Below, in pieces: positions 6,669-16,100 of a stretch of 47,606 bases of DNA (position 1 is the first letter of the stretch; each line of letters begins with the position of its first letter). A program made the position numbers and the translations under genes. The notes under the pieces are model-generated. The model was not told the origin of the DNA. It worked only from the letters and a program-made list of their open reading frames with translations, and made no database searches. Origin of the DNA: a virus; IMG/VR virus record IMGVR_UViG_3300033153_003319, positions 1-47,606 of that record, one strand, 5' to 3'.

Positions 6669-9007
6669 TGCTAGCATACACCTCGCTCCATATTAAGAGA
6701 TTCGATGGAGGTCTAACTGACAGGGTGGTTGACAGTAGTATCAACACGTTCAAAGAGTTGTATAACTATAGGTTGGACAAACATGCGAACCCTATTGTTA
6801 GAGAGGGGTTCAGTCATCACAAAGGCCCCTTGGGTGTTATGTCTCGATTACTATCTAGGACTGTCGATGGTAGGATTACTGGGATATCTGGTACGTCTAT
6901 CATATACGAACGAGAAGATGGAGAGATAGCTCAGTCTGTTGACCCAATTAATCCAAACTTAACCGATGACGATAATATATCTAGCTTCCTTTCAAGGGGT
7001 ATTAGATATGTGACGACTACTCAGAACTCACTAAGTAACTCGAGACAACATCTATATAGTATGTACTCAGAGGAAGTTCCTATATCTGGACATCCAGATA
7101 CATACAAAGTTAAGTCTCAGCAAACAGGATGCCCTAGATATGAAAGAGATATAGATGCTGACATATCTGCAACAGATGACCCAAGAACTATATATTTTTA
7201 TGTGGTCTACAGGCAGTCGATAAATGCAAATAACGGTACTGGCGATAGTGTAACTCAGGATTCACTTGGAAGAGGTTCATACTCTAGTGAGACAAGGGCA
7301 AAAGAAGACACGGAATCAATTATTGTCTACCCAGCAGACTTCTCTGACTATGACGAGACACCTTATGTTGACGTATATCGGACACATCCGAGTGATAGTA
7401 GTGTGTATTATTTGGTTGATAGTGTTCAGCCAACAACTGCACCGATAACAGTTAACTCAATCACAGATGCAGCATTATTAGAAAACCAAAGACTATATAT
7501 AAGTGAAGGCATCATCGAGATGGAGCAGCCTCCAAAGCATACATGCTCCGCTATTGTGAACAACACAGCTTTCTACGGGAATATAGAAGTAGTCGAAAAT
7601 CACTCTGGAACATCAAGAATCTATACTGAATACAGTTACAAGATAATGCAGTCAATGGTTGGTAATCCATCAATGGTTTCATATAGCTTCACGTATGACT
7701 TTGAAGATGCTATCGAGGGGATGGTTGGAATAGGAAACTCGCTGATAGTATTTACAAAAACCAAGGTATATAGAGTCGATGGACTCAGGGGTAATGATGG
7801 GTCAGGGGCTTATTCGGTAAGAACCATCTCGGATAATGCTGGATGCGTATCTCACAAAGGGATTATATCGGTAGATAGCAGGGTTTATTTCTGCGGAGAA
7901 ACTGGTGCCTATGTAACGGATGGATATCAAGTTAGCTCTATATCAGTGACCAATAAGTACGACATCTCAGAGACATATAGATCATACATGAAAGATTATG
8001 TTGATGAGGGTGAAGGTGCTAGGCCTATAGACATAAGAAGACGAAGAGTTACCGCATACCACGACCCAGATAATACATGTATATATTGGGCAGTTTGCTC
8101 ACTTGGTTCATTAGAGCCAACAGAGCTAATTACTTACGATATATACAACAAGTGCTTCTATAAGTTCGGTGGTAATGGGGCCTACTTCTGTTCGATGATG
8201 ATTGAGGATGATACCATTTATAGAGGCGATAGGCTGTCTCATCTCTATGTACATCACGACCAATACAAAGATGATGTCATACTAGATATAACTGAGAGCG
8301 ATGCCAGTTTATGGAATCACTCCCATGTGCCACATAGCCTAAAGACATCTCCGATTGATTTCGGTGACCCAAGTATTAAGAAGTGGGTACAGGCAATCAC
8401 TGCAACCATTACAACTAAATCAAAGGTTGCCATGAAGATCGTGTCGTATAATGACAATGGTTCTGCTGGCAAGGACTTGAAGGAAATAGTAATTACATCT
8501 GTCTTGCTGTGGAGGGATATTAATCTTAGATGGCGTGACCCAGTTATGAAGTGGAGAACACCATCAACGAGTTCAAGAAGAAGACACTTCCCGAAGCGTG
8601 GACTAAGATGTAGGTACAAGCAATTTGAAATCATGCCTACTGAATCAGTCCAGTACACATCTGAGCTACTTGGAACTGCTGCTATAACTCCTGTATCACC
8701 AACGGAACCAGATTTATACTTTGTAGACCTAGAAGAAGTTGGAAAGACATGGCCTGAAGATGTCGTTGGATATTCAATCTCTCTTGAGATAGAGGATTAC
8801 CAGATTGGGTACTTGATAAGAGAGGTTAACAATATAGGCATCTCTAGGATTAAGATTGGTGGCGGAAGTAATATGGGCACAACTACTGGTAATGCCTTTA
8901 AGATAAGTGGTATCAGAAAGAAACAATCGTTCTCAATAGAGAACATCACATTACAATATGCTCCGTTACAGAATGTTGGGGCAGATTATCGAGGCAAGGA
9001 TGAGTAG
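6668..9007 (+). CDS. Tail nozzle/stabilisation protein, 779 aa
   Basis: The N-terminus (HIKRFDGGLTDRVVDSSINT) matches the opening 'f.gGl' stretch of podovirus stabilisation and nozzle proteins. The middle has beta-propeller-like blades: EGMVGIGNSLIVFTKTKVYR, then GCVSHKGIISVDSRVYFCGE and TGAYVTDGYQ, the 'g..g....v.f...giy..dG' pattern of these proteins. About 780 residues is the usual size. The protein would form the distal tail tube beneath the adaptor and carry the fibres encoded just upstream. It overlaps the next gene by 8 bp (ATGAGTAG). Confidence 0.8.
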   Translation: MLAYTSLHIKRFDGGLTDRVVDSSINTFKELYNYRLDKHANPIVREGFSHHKGPLGVMSRLLSRTVDGRITGISGTSIIYEREDGEIAQSVDPINPNLTDDDNISSFLSRGIRYVTTTQNSLSNSRQHLYSMYSEEVPISGHPDTYKVKSQQTGCPRYERDIDADISATDDPRTIYFYVVYRQSINANNGTGDSVTQDSLGRGSYSSETRAKEDTESIIVYPADFSDYDETPYVDVYRTHPSDSSVYYLVDSVQPTTAPITVNSITDAALLENQRLYISEGIIEMEQPPKHTCSAIVNNTAFYGNIEVVENHSGTSRIYTEYSYKIMQSMVGNPSMVSYSFTYDFEDAIEGMVGIGNSLIVFTKTKVYRVDGLRGNDGSGAYSVRTISDNAGCVSHKGIISVDSRVYFCGETGAYVTDGYQVSSISVTNKYDISETYRSYMKDYVDEGEGARPIDIRRRRVTAYHDPDNTCIYWAVCSLGSLEPTELITYDIYNKCFYKFGGNGAYFCSMMIEDDTIYRGDRLSHLYVHHDQYKDDVILDITESDASLWNHSHVPHSLKTSPIDFGDPSIKKWVQAITATITTKSKVAMKIVSYNDNGSAGKDLKEIVITSVLLWRDINLRWRDPVMKWRTPSTSSRRRHFPKRGLRCRYKQFEIMPTESVQYTSELLGTAAITPVSPTEPDLYFVDLEEVGKTWPEDVVGYSISLEIEDYQIGYLIREVNNIGISRIKIGGGSNMGTTTGNAFKISGIRKKQSFSIENITLQYAPLQNVGADYRGKDE

Positions 9008-9338
9008 AAAAACTGATAACACAGACCTGTGGGAGAAGTTACTTGAAGCTCCTTCAGATGAATATAACAGCAAAAAGGCTCGGAAACTATCTGATCTAGA
9101 TGCTATGAAAACTCTTTATGAGTATTTTAATCGGTCACCAGTAAAGACAGAGGAAGATATTAGGTCTACAAATAGATTTACACCAACAAGCTACTATCCT
9201 CCATACAGAACTAATGTAGATGGGTATGTGAGAGGGCCAGATAATTATGAATCCGCTGCTGGAATGGAGTACTTTGATTCGATTAGAGATCGGTTTGGTA
9301 GGAAGCCTGACCCAATCGAAGGACTGATACGTGAGTAG
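9000..9338 (+). CDS. Hypothetical structural protein, 112 aa
   Basis: I chose the ATG at 9000 rather than upstream codons because GAGG lies six bases before it and it overlaps the previous stop by only 8 bp. The product is charged and helical (TDLWEKLLEAPSDEY, LDAMKTLYEYFNRS) and then Tyr/Pro/Arg-rich (TSYYPPYRTNVDGYVRGPDN). There is no membrane segment. Its place between nozzle and adaptor genes suggests a tail-completion protein. Family not recognised. Confidence 0.6.
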   Translation: MSRKTDNTDLWEKLLEAPSDEYNSKKARKLSDLDAMKTLYEYFNRSPVKTEEDIRSTNRFTPTSYYPPYRTNVDGYVRGPDNYESAAGMEYFDSIRDRFGRKPDPIEGLIRE

Positions 9339-9489
9339 TCAAGCCAGTAAGATAAGCGCCCCTGAGTTGATTTATGTCGAAAACAAGGCGATAATGATTA
9401 ACGGAGAGAATACTGTAGCTACTATCAGACTTCTATTAGCAGTTATCAAAGACTTAGAGGCTCGCATTAGCGACTTGGATGGAAAATGA
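9331..9489 (+). CDS. Small GTG-start protein, 52 aa
   Basis: A GTG at 9331 (GTGAGTAG overlap with the previous stop, and GAAGGA eight bases before it) opens a 52-codon frame that ends in an ATGA overlap with the adaptor gene. The product has a beta hairpin (PELIYVENKAIMINGENTVA) and then a leucine/isoleucine heptad helix (IRLLLAVIKDLEARISDL). Gap-free fit between two genes, two overlaps and an RBS make it very likely real despite its size. A small coiled-coil tail or head completion factor is a guess. Confidence 0.75.
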   Translation: MSSQASKISAPELIYVENKAIMINGENTVATIRLLLAVIKDLEARISDLDGK

Positions 9490-10163
9490 AAACCCTAAAA
9501 CAGATACGAGACAAGGTAATAGACGATCTCGACCTCTATGAAGAGACATTCGTTGACGAACCTGAGTTAAATGCGTTCATAAATGAGGGCATAGCCAAGG
9601 TTGAATCTGCAATCCACACTCTATATGAGGATTATTTCTTAGCACCATACACCTTCACTGTTGAGCAGGGTGTGAATCTATATGACTATCCACCTGACAT
9701 CTACGCTAACAAGGTGAGGATGTTACTATTTAGTGATGGTACAGATGCTTACGAAGTTAAGCGATCAATGGATGTTAAGAAGGATTTGCTGTACGAGACT
9801 ATAGTTGAGCCATCTGCTGGGTGTACCCTTAAGTGGTATCCAGTGAATGGTGCTGATACTGGCAAGAAGATAAGGTTATTCCCAGACACGACTGATACTG
9901 GTGAGATAGAGCTATGGTATATCCGTAATGCTAAGGTACTGGTTAACGATGAAGATGTCTGTGACATTGACGAGTTCGCTAATGTGGTAGAGTTATACGT
10001 TAAGACTCAGGTGTACCTTAAAGATGGTGACCCTAGGACATCTAGTATGGCCGCACTTGAAGAGAAGGCTGGTATCCGAATGGTGAACACACTATCTGAC
10101 ATGGTTCAGGATGATGATAATTATGTCCAAGCTGACTATGACCACTATGAGGAGAGTATATAA
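9486..10163 (+). CDS. Head-to-tail adaptor protein, 225 aa
   Basis: The sequence starts with a helical hairpin (MKTLKQIRDKVIDDLDLYEE, FVDEPELNAFINEGIAKVES) that matches the opening helices of podovirus adaptor and gp11-like proteins ('tl..i...v...l.d......e....iNea......'). Beta-strands follow (YTFTVEQGVNLYDYPPDIYA) and a C-terminal helical bundle. About 225 residues is typical. Such proteins form a dodecameric ring under the portal and receive the nozzle. Adjacent nozzle and ejection-protein genes fit this role. Confidence 0.75.
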   Translation: MKTLKQIRDKVIDDLDLYEETFVDEPELNAFINEGIAKVESAIHTLYEDYFLAPYTFTVEQGVNLYDYPPDIYANKVRMLLFSDGTDAYEVKRSMDVKKDLLYETIVEPSAGCTLKWYPVNGADTGKKIRLFPDTTDTGEIELWYIRNAKVLVNDEDVCDIDEFANVVELYVKTQVYLKDGDPRTSSMAALEEKAGIRMVNTLSDMVQDDDNYVQADYDHYEESI

Positions 10164-10834
10164 TGGGTATGTTTGATAGTTTTTTAGACAAGGAGCTTGG
10201 AGGCGGTAACGTTGAAAAGAACCCATTTGTATATAATACGTCTGGTTATGACACTGCTATAGCTGGTGCCGAGAAGTACGCAGGCGAACCAACTGGACTT
10301 AGGAAGAGTACTGAATACGGCCTTTCTGCAATGGATAAAATGAGGCAGAAGGAGCTTGGTCAGGCAAGAAAACAGGGAGGTGGTAACATCTCTAGTGCTC
10401 AAGGAGTACTGGCTAATCAAAGGATTGATGACACTGCTGGCGCACAAGCTATCGGTAGATTCTCCGCTATGGGTGACCAGATCAGAGGAGAGGATATAGG
10501 CCAACAAAGTGACAGGGCTTACGATGCCACGACAAGATTACTCCCAGCATACGAGTCAGCTAAGGAGCAGAAGTTACTTGGGATTGAGCTTGGTGAAAAG
10601 TCTGCTGATGTAGCAGAAGAGGCAGCTAAGGCTAACAGATTTAGCAATATGGCCGGCGGTATTGTTGGTATGTTTAGTGCTGTTAAAGAAAAGAAAGCCA
10701 AGGAGGAAGGTGGCGGCAGCGGAGGAACATTCGATGCTTCTGGAATGAATCAGGGTGGCCCCTCACGAGGACTCAACTACGGTGGTTCATTTGATATGTT
10801 AAACCCTAGACCAGCCAGAGAAATGTATACTTAA
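10163..10834 (+). CDS. Internal virion (ejection) protein, 223 aa
   Basis: The start shares the A of the adaptor stop. It opens MGMFDSFLDKELGG, is Gly/Ala/Gln-rich and helical in the centre (ARKQGGGNISSAQGVLANQR), and has a glycine-rich hydrophobic segment (SNMAGGIVGMFSAV, about residues 163-176) before a polar Gly/Ser tail. Low complexity with one glycine-zipper helix is typical of gp14-like ejection proteins that build a channel through the cell envelope. The next gene repeats the MGMFDS start and the 'FSN...GGIVG' segment, so the two are probably ancient duplicates. Confidence 0.65.
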   Translation: MGMFDSFLDKELGGGNVEKNPFVYNTSGYDTAIAGAEKYAGEPTGLRKSTEYGLSAMDKMRQKELGQARKQGGGNISSAQGVLANQRIDDTAGAQAIGRFSAMGDQIRGEDIGQQSDRAYDATTRLLPAYESAKEQKLLGIELGEKSADVAEEAAKANRFSNMAGGIVGMFSAVKEKKAKEEGGGSGGTFDASGMNQGGPSRGLNYGGSFDMLNPRPAREMYT

Positions 10835-10850
10835 TTACTAAGGATTTGCA

Positions 10851-11564
10851 ATGGGAATGTTTGACAGTAAAATAGCGAACCCTCTAGGGATAAGTGATAA
10901 GATACTTAACCCAGCAGGTATTAGCGATCAAATCTTAGACCCACTAGGAATCTTTAGCGGGCCTGCAAAAGACCCTATGGCTGGTTATGCTCCTGACTTT
11001 AAGGCCAGAGAAGAAAGAGAAGCTGCAATAAGAGAGCGATATGGTTCCGTTGGAGAGGATGTAACTGAGGCAGGGAAACTAAGACAAGCTGAGATGGACA
11101 AAGCTGAGCTGGCTGATGCAGAAGCTATCAGAGGTTCCGCTAAGAGTAACTTGGCTACAACAGAATCAATGCTTAATATGTTTGGAGGCGATCAACTGTC
11201 ATCTAACATAGCTGGTAGACAGGGTGCAATCGGAGAGCTTGCTGCTCTCGGAGGTTCATCTGATATGTATAGCCAGATGTCTGACCTAGCTAAGTCGCAA
11301 GACTTTGCCACACAGGACGTTAGGGCACATGATGTGAGTACAAACATTCTACCAAGAATGGGCATAGAGACTGCTGGTATGAAAAATAGGGTTGGTATGG
11401 CAGTATCACAATCGGCTGCACTGACTGACAAGAGAGCTACTGATAAGTTTAGTAATATAGTCGGAACGGCCGGTGGTATTGTTGGGGCTATCTACGGTGG
11501 GCCTGCTGGGGCAACGGCAGGAAGTTCACTAGGGTCTGCTGCTGGGTCTGCAGTATATAGTTAA
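10851..11564 (+). CDS. Internal virion (ejection) protein paralogue, 237 aa
   Basis: AAGGATTTGCA precedes the ATG. The protein begins MGMFDS like its upstream neighbour, followed by three tandem 10-residue units (NPLGISDKIL, NPAGISDQIL, DPLGIFSGPA). The centre is an Ala/Glu/Met-rich helix, and the C-terminus is a glycine-zipper hydrophobic segment (GTAGGIVGAIYGGPAGATAG, about 208-227). These suit a membrane-inserting ejection protein. It lies in the block of internal virion genes that ends with the lysozyme-bearing protein. Confidence 0.65.
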   Translation: MGMFDSKIANPLGISDKILNPAGISDQILDPLGIFSGPAKDPMAGYAPDFKAREEREAAIRERYGSVGEDVTEAGKLRQAEMDKAELADAEAIRGSAKSNLATTESMLNMFGGDQLSSNIAGRQGAIGELAALGGSSDMYSQMSDLAKSQDFATQDVRAHDVSTNILPRMGIETAGMKNRVGMAVSQSAALTDKRATDKFSNIVGTAGGIVGAIYGGPAGATAGSSLGSAAGSAVYS

Positions 11565-11574
11565 GGAGTTTTAC

Positions 11575-12087
11575 GTGGATGAGTTATTCAATGATTATAG
11601 AGAGCCTTTAGATATTCCACTCGAAGGTGGACGAACAAGGACAAATGACAGGGAGTATGTAGACTTCGATAAGTATAGAGACTACCGTGACAAAGAGTTC
11701 TCTGACTGGGATGTGTTCCAAGATAAGATGTCTAAGTTTGGTCGAGGTGTTGGAAAGACTTTCTCTAAAGCTGGCGAAGCAATCGGTGATAGATGGGACG
11801 AGATGAGTCAAGCTGAGAAAGCTAGGACTGCCTATGCTATGAGTAAGGGTGTCCAGAGTATGTTCCCTAGTAAGGCTGAGCAAGATGTGAACAGATTAAA
11901 CCTCATCGCTAAGAATCTTGGTTATGCTGGACAAGCAAAGATAGAGAAAGGCACAGGGATTGATGATAGAATGTATCAACTAGCCTTGGCCAAGCAAGCA
12001 GAGGACAAACAAAAGAAGCGTGATGAGAACGAGACTAAATACCTCAAGATGTTAGAGGCATACTATAGATCAAAGGCAGGTAAATAA
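11575..12087 (+). CDS. Hypothetical internal virion protein, 170 aa, GTG start
   Basis: AAGGAGTTTTAC precedes a GTG at 11575. The product has an acidic, Arg/Asp/Tyr-rich N-terminal third (DREYVDFDKYRDYRDKEF), a Lys/Gly stretch (KFGRGVGKTFSKAGEAIGDR) and a helical C-terminal third ending in AYYRSKAGK. It has no membrane segment. Its stop overlaps the next start by one base. Position and composition suggest a minor internal head protein; the family is not recognised. Confidence 0.6.
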   Translation: MDELFNDYREPLDIPLEGGRTRTNDREYVDFDKYRDYRDKEFSDWDVFQDKMSKFGRGVGKTFSKAGEAIGDRWDEMSQAEKARTAYAMSKGVQSMFPSKAEQDVNRLNLIAKNLGYAGQAKIEKGTGIDDRMYQLALAKQAEDKQKKRDENETKYLKMLEAYYRSKAGK

Positions 12088-13106
12088 TGCCATATAACAA
12101 AGGTGCTCTACACGATAAGTCTGTTAGAGGGACTATGTTCAGTGAGACTCCATACATTCCTGAATCCACCAACAAGAATAGAGGTGGAGATTTCCTTGGT
12201 GCAACAGACTACAATGACCCATATTATCAGAGGACACCAGTTGATGATTTTATCGGAATGTTTGGGTATGAATTTATAAGACCAGAGCAACTTGATACAT
12301 CTGCTATAGACGAGTTCTTTAACCCTGTCAGGTCAGAGCCTCGATATGAAGCCCCACCAAAAAAGATGACAGAGACTACACCAGAAGAAAGGCGACAAAG
12401 TCTTGATAACTACATGAACTCTATGAAAGGTGAGGACTCACCACCAAAAGAAGATATAGGGCCTCCACCAAGACCAGCAATTAAAGACAGTCAATACTTG
12501 GATGTTGTTGGTGCACATATGCTAGATATTGAATTAGGTCAGAAGGGTATCGACTCTAACTTCGCAGGCATAATGGCGACAGAAGATGCTAAGAGTTCGA
12601 AGACACTGGCCGCAGCTATTAAGGCTAGATCAGGATTATCTGCTGCTGACTCCAAGACAGCTACCGAGCTAATAAAAGGTAACTCAGCCCTTCAACTCCA
12701 ACTGTTGAAAAACGAACAAGCAGAGAGAGGTCTGAGGTCGGCTGAAAGTATAGCTGAATTTGAAGCTAAGACCAAACAGGAGATAGCTGATCGTAAGACT
12801 ATCACTAAGCTAATTACAGACAGTATCGGTATGGTTGTTAAAAACGCTGAGGAACTATCATTTGTCCTTGGTAATGAGTTTACAAACACACTAAAGACAA
12901 TGATTGGGCAACTAGCTATCAGAATACGAGATGATGGGCCTGATGCTACGTCAACTCAGAATACTATCGCAGACATAAATGACTTCTATAATCACAACAA
13001 GGCGTTAGCGGAAAGGTCTACTGGTAAAGAGCTGGTTGATGACCCATCTATTAACTTTGACATAGATGGTGTAGCCGAGGACATCCTAAGATTTAACACA
13101 GAATAA
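12087..13106 (+). CDS. Hypothetical internal virion protein, 339 aa
   Basis: The first 110 residues are Pro/Tyr/Asp-rich and probably disordered (FNPVRSEPRYEAPPKKMTET, PPKEDIGPPPRP). From about residue 145 on it is a long helical, Ala/Lys/Glu-rich region (TATELIKGNSALQLQLLKNE, ETKTKQEIAD-like heptads) suited to a rod or bundle. It is transcribed with the ejection proteins and ends 16 bp before the 1215-residue protein. Probably another ejectosome component; no catalytic motif is visible. Confidence 0.6.
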   Translation: MPYNKGALHDKSVRGTMFSETPYIPESTNKNRGGDFLGATDYNDPYYQRTPVDDFIGMFGYEFIRPEQLDTSAIDEFFNPVRSEPRYEAPPKKMTETTPEERRQSLDNYMNSMKGEDSPPKEDIGPPPRPAIKDSQYLDVVGAHMLDIELGQKGIDSNFAGIMATEDAKSSKTLAAAIKARSGLSAADSKTATELIKGNSALQLQLLKNEQAERGLRSAESIAEFEAKTKQEIADRKTITKLITDSIGMVVKNAEELSFVLGNEFTNTLKTMIGQLAIRIRDDGPDATSTQNTIADINDFYNHNKALAERSTGKELVDDPSINFDIDGVAEDILRFNTE

Positions 13107-13122
13107 TAACATTGGATAGATA

Positions 13123-16100
13123 GTGCCAAGAGAAAAACTCCCAACATCATCATACGAAGCTATCGTTAAGGCACTGGAAGTAAGTGGTTCTATAGCTAGG
13201 ACGTCAATCCTAGGAGCTGTAGAAGGTGTAGACGAATTACTTACTGGTGACAAAGAAGATAGTTCAATACCAATATCAGACATAGTTCATGGAAAGCAGT
13301 ACATGACGGCCGAGAGGTTCATGGATGGCATCGCCAAAGTATTCGGTGGTAGTTACGACACCAAGGGTACTAACTGGCTAGATAGTGGACTAAAGTTTGC
13401 TGCTGAACTTGCAGTAGATATAGGGACTGACCCTCTATCGTATGTTCCCCTTGTTGGTGAAGGTGCGATGATTGGAAAGGGAGTGTCTAAGTATCTATTT
13501 AAGAACGCTCCAAAAGTTATGGCCCAATATGCTCCAAAGATAACGGAGAAGGTTATTAATCAAACGCTAACCAGAGGTGCTATTGGTGGCACAGTTGGGG
13601 CATTGTACCCAGTAGCGGAAGATGAGAACCAATTATCATCAAGGATAGCCAACGCAATAAGTGGCGCTGCTTTAGTATCTACGGCAGGGCCAGCAGCCAG
13701 CGGCGTTGTTAAGGGTATGAAGTTAGGTTCTAATATAGCTATAGATTTAGTCTACAACAAATCAAATCCAGAGGTGATCGCTAAGTTCAAGAAGGTTCTA
13801 GACCCAAAGAACGCTAAGATGGCTTCACCATCAGAAGCATATAGAGTTTCTCGAAGGGCAAAGGATAATTTCACATACGTCACAAGAGACTTGAATATGC
13901 TGAACGCTGCTATCGTCAAGAAGTTTGGGCCTGAAGCTGTTGATAGTGCCGTGAAAACTTTTGATAGTTACATACCTTCGTATGTCAAAGATAAAAATCA
14001 CCTCCACCTGACCAATAAAGTTCGTAAGACTAGTTACGAGAAGAAGAACAGAATATCCACCCTGCTCAATGATAAGTACGAAGCACAGATAAAGGCAGAT
14101 GGTAAGTGGACTCCTGTTATGGATGCACTAATAGCTCGTAACAACCATATAATAAAAGAGTACAATAAAGCACAGAAGGTACGATTCACCTCTATGGGTA
14201 AGGAACACACTCCATTGATTGGTATTAGTATCCACACACCAGATGTCCTAGACATAGATAAGCTTGGTAAGTACAGCAAGGCTGATGCTCAAGCTGGATT
14301 ACTGGCAAGGACAAGTGAAGAAGCTGTTAAGGATGGTGGTCTAACTGGAAGGCAAAGACTAGCACTAGAAAACGACAGGGTAATATTTAGCATGATGAAC
14401 GCCCATGAAAAGAACGCTACTAGGTTCCTTTCTGAATTATCAAGAACTGGGTCGAAGAAGGACTTCTACAAGAATGGGGCTAAGGCCATAGAGTTCTTGG
14501 ATGGAGTTACTATGGACATGAAGGGAGCTATGCTTACCCTTTCTCATTCATGGCTTCGTAACAACTTTGCAGAAAACTCGTTCAGGGCATTTATGGAGCA
14601 TGGTTTTGAAGGTGGTGCCGAGGCAGCACTTAAGCAAGGTCGTGCTGTTGTAGGACGGATACAACAAGCATTTGGTAAAGACCTTAAGGGTGAACTATCA
14701 GACCTGATGAAGCTAACCAAGTCAGAAAATGCAGCGACAGAGGCCCTTGAGTTTATGGACAAGACAGGGCTTACAGAGATGGCCCGTAATCATGGTGTGC
14801 TTAACAGTAGTTTCTACAAGGAAACACTGGGAGAAATGGGAGATAAGGGATTCGTCACCCTTGCCGAAAGAAGTAAGCGGAAAATGCTTGAAGCCGTACA
14901 AGGTGAGAAGGCTATTGCAGCCAAGATATTGAAGGCAAAGGAACGAGGTCGTCTAGTCAGGACTAAGGACGAGATACTGAAGTTCGGAAAGGATACTGTT
15001 GGAGACACTGGTGCTCTCATAGAGAACACAGCTAGGCTTAACACTTTCAAGCATAGTGTTAGACGGTTGGCCACCAAGGAACAGTATGCCGCAATCAAGA
15101 AGCATGGATACAAAGATGCTCTGAAATATCATCCAGAACTTAATGGTATATATGAACGATCTGGTAAGATAGTAGATAAAACATTCTTTAACTATGCCGA
15201 GTTATCCTTTGGTGAAGAACAGGTAATGAAGAGACTCCTACCCTTTTACTCGTTCTACTCAAAGAACTTGCATTACTGGGGTGACATGATCTCCAACGAT
15301 ATAGCTAAGTTCTCCAAGGGGTCTAAGGCACTTAATCAGGCAGTGAACTACGATATTAATAAGTCAGAGAAAGAGCGTATGATGTTCTCTGAGTATGAGA
15401 GAAGCTCTGCGCATGGGATAGATCGTGAGGGTAAGATCAGTACAGCTCCAAGGGCATCTATATCTGACTTCCTTGAAGCAGTCAGTAGTCCCATTGGATA
15501 CACTAGAGGAAAAGTACACCCACTACTAGCTGGTGGTGTGACTATGGCGAATATTATTGGGTATAAAGTTGGTGCCTTTGATGAGCCAAGGGATGCTATT
15601 GGACGTAAACTGTTAGCATCATCAGCATATCACAAGAAACGTAGCCCCTTCCACGGTGAGAGAAAGGTGGCGATATTAGATGAGATGCTAGGCTCACCAT
15701 TTGGTACAATAAGAGATCGAGAGGGTGAGCTACAAGTTACCTCTGATCTTATACCAACTGTATCAGCGGTCACATCAATGGTTCCGATACCCATCCTAGA
15801 TACAAAGGCCAAACTGAGGGAGGGTGGAGACTTAGTTGATGAGATGAGACCTATCACATCCAAGGAGAAAACCAGACGAGAGATGCGTAGTACATATAAG
15901 CGTAACCTCCAACAGAGGAAACGACTGGACACTGGTAAGAAGAAAGAGAGACAGGTTCAGATGGAGGTTGATAGGTACAATAGTCGTACCCCTCAGTCAG
16001 AGAAGATACAGAAGCAGGCAGAGATATATCGTAACCCTGCCTCAGCAGAAGCTGTGCAACAGATACACCAAGAAGAGATAACTGATGGTGGTCGATCACC

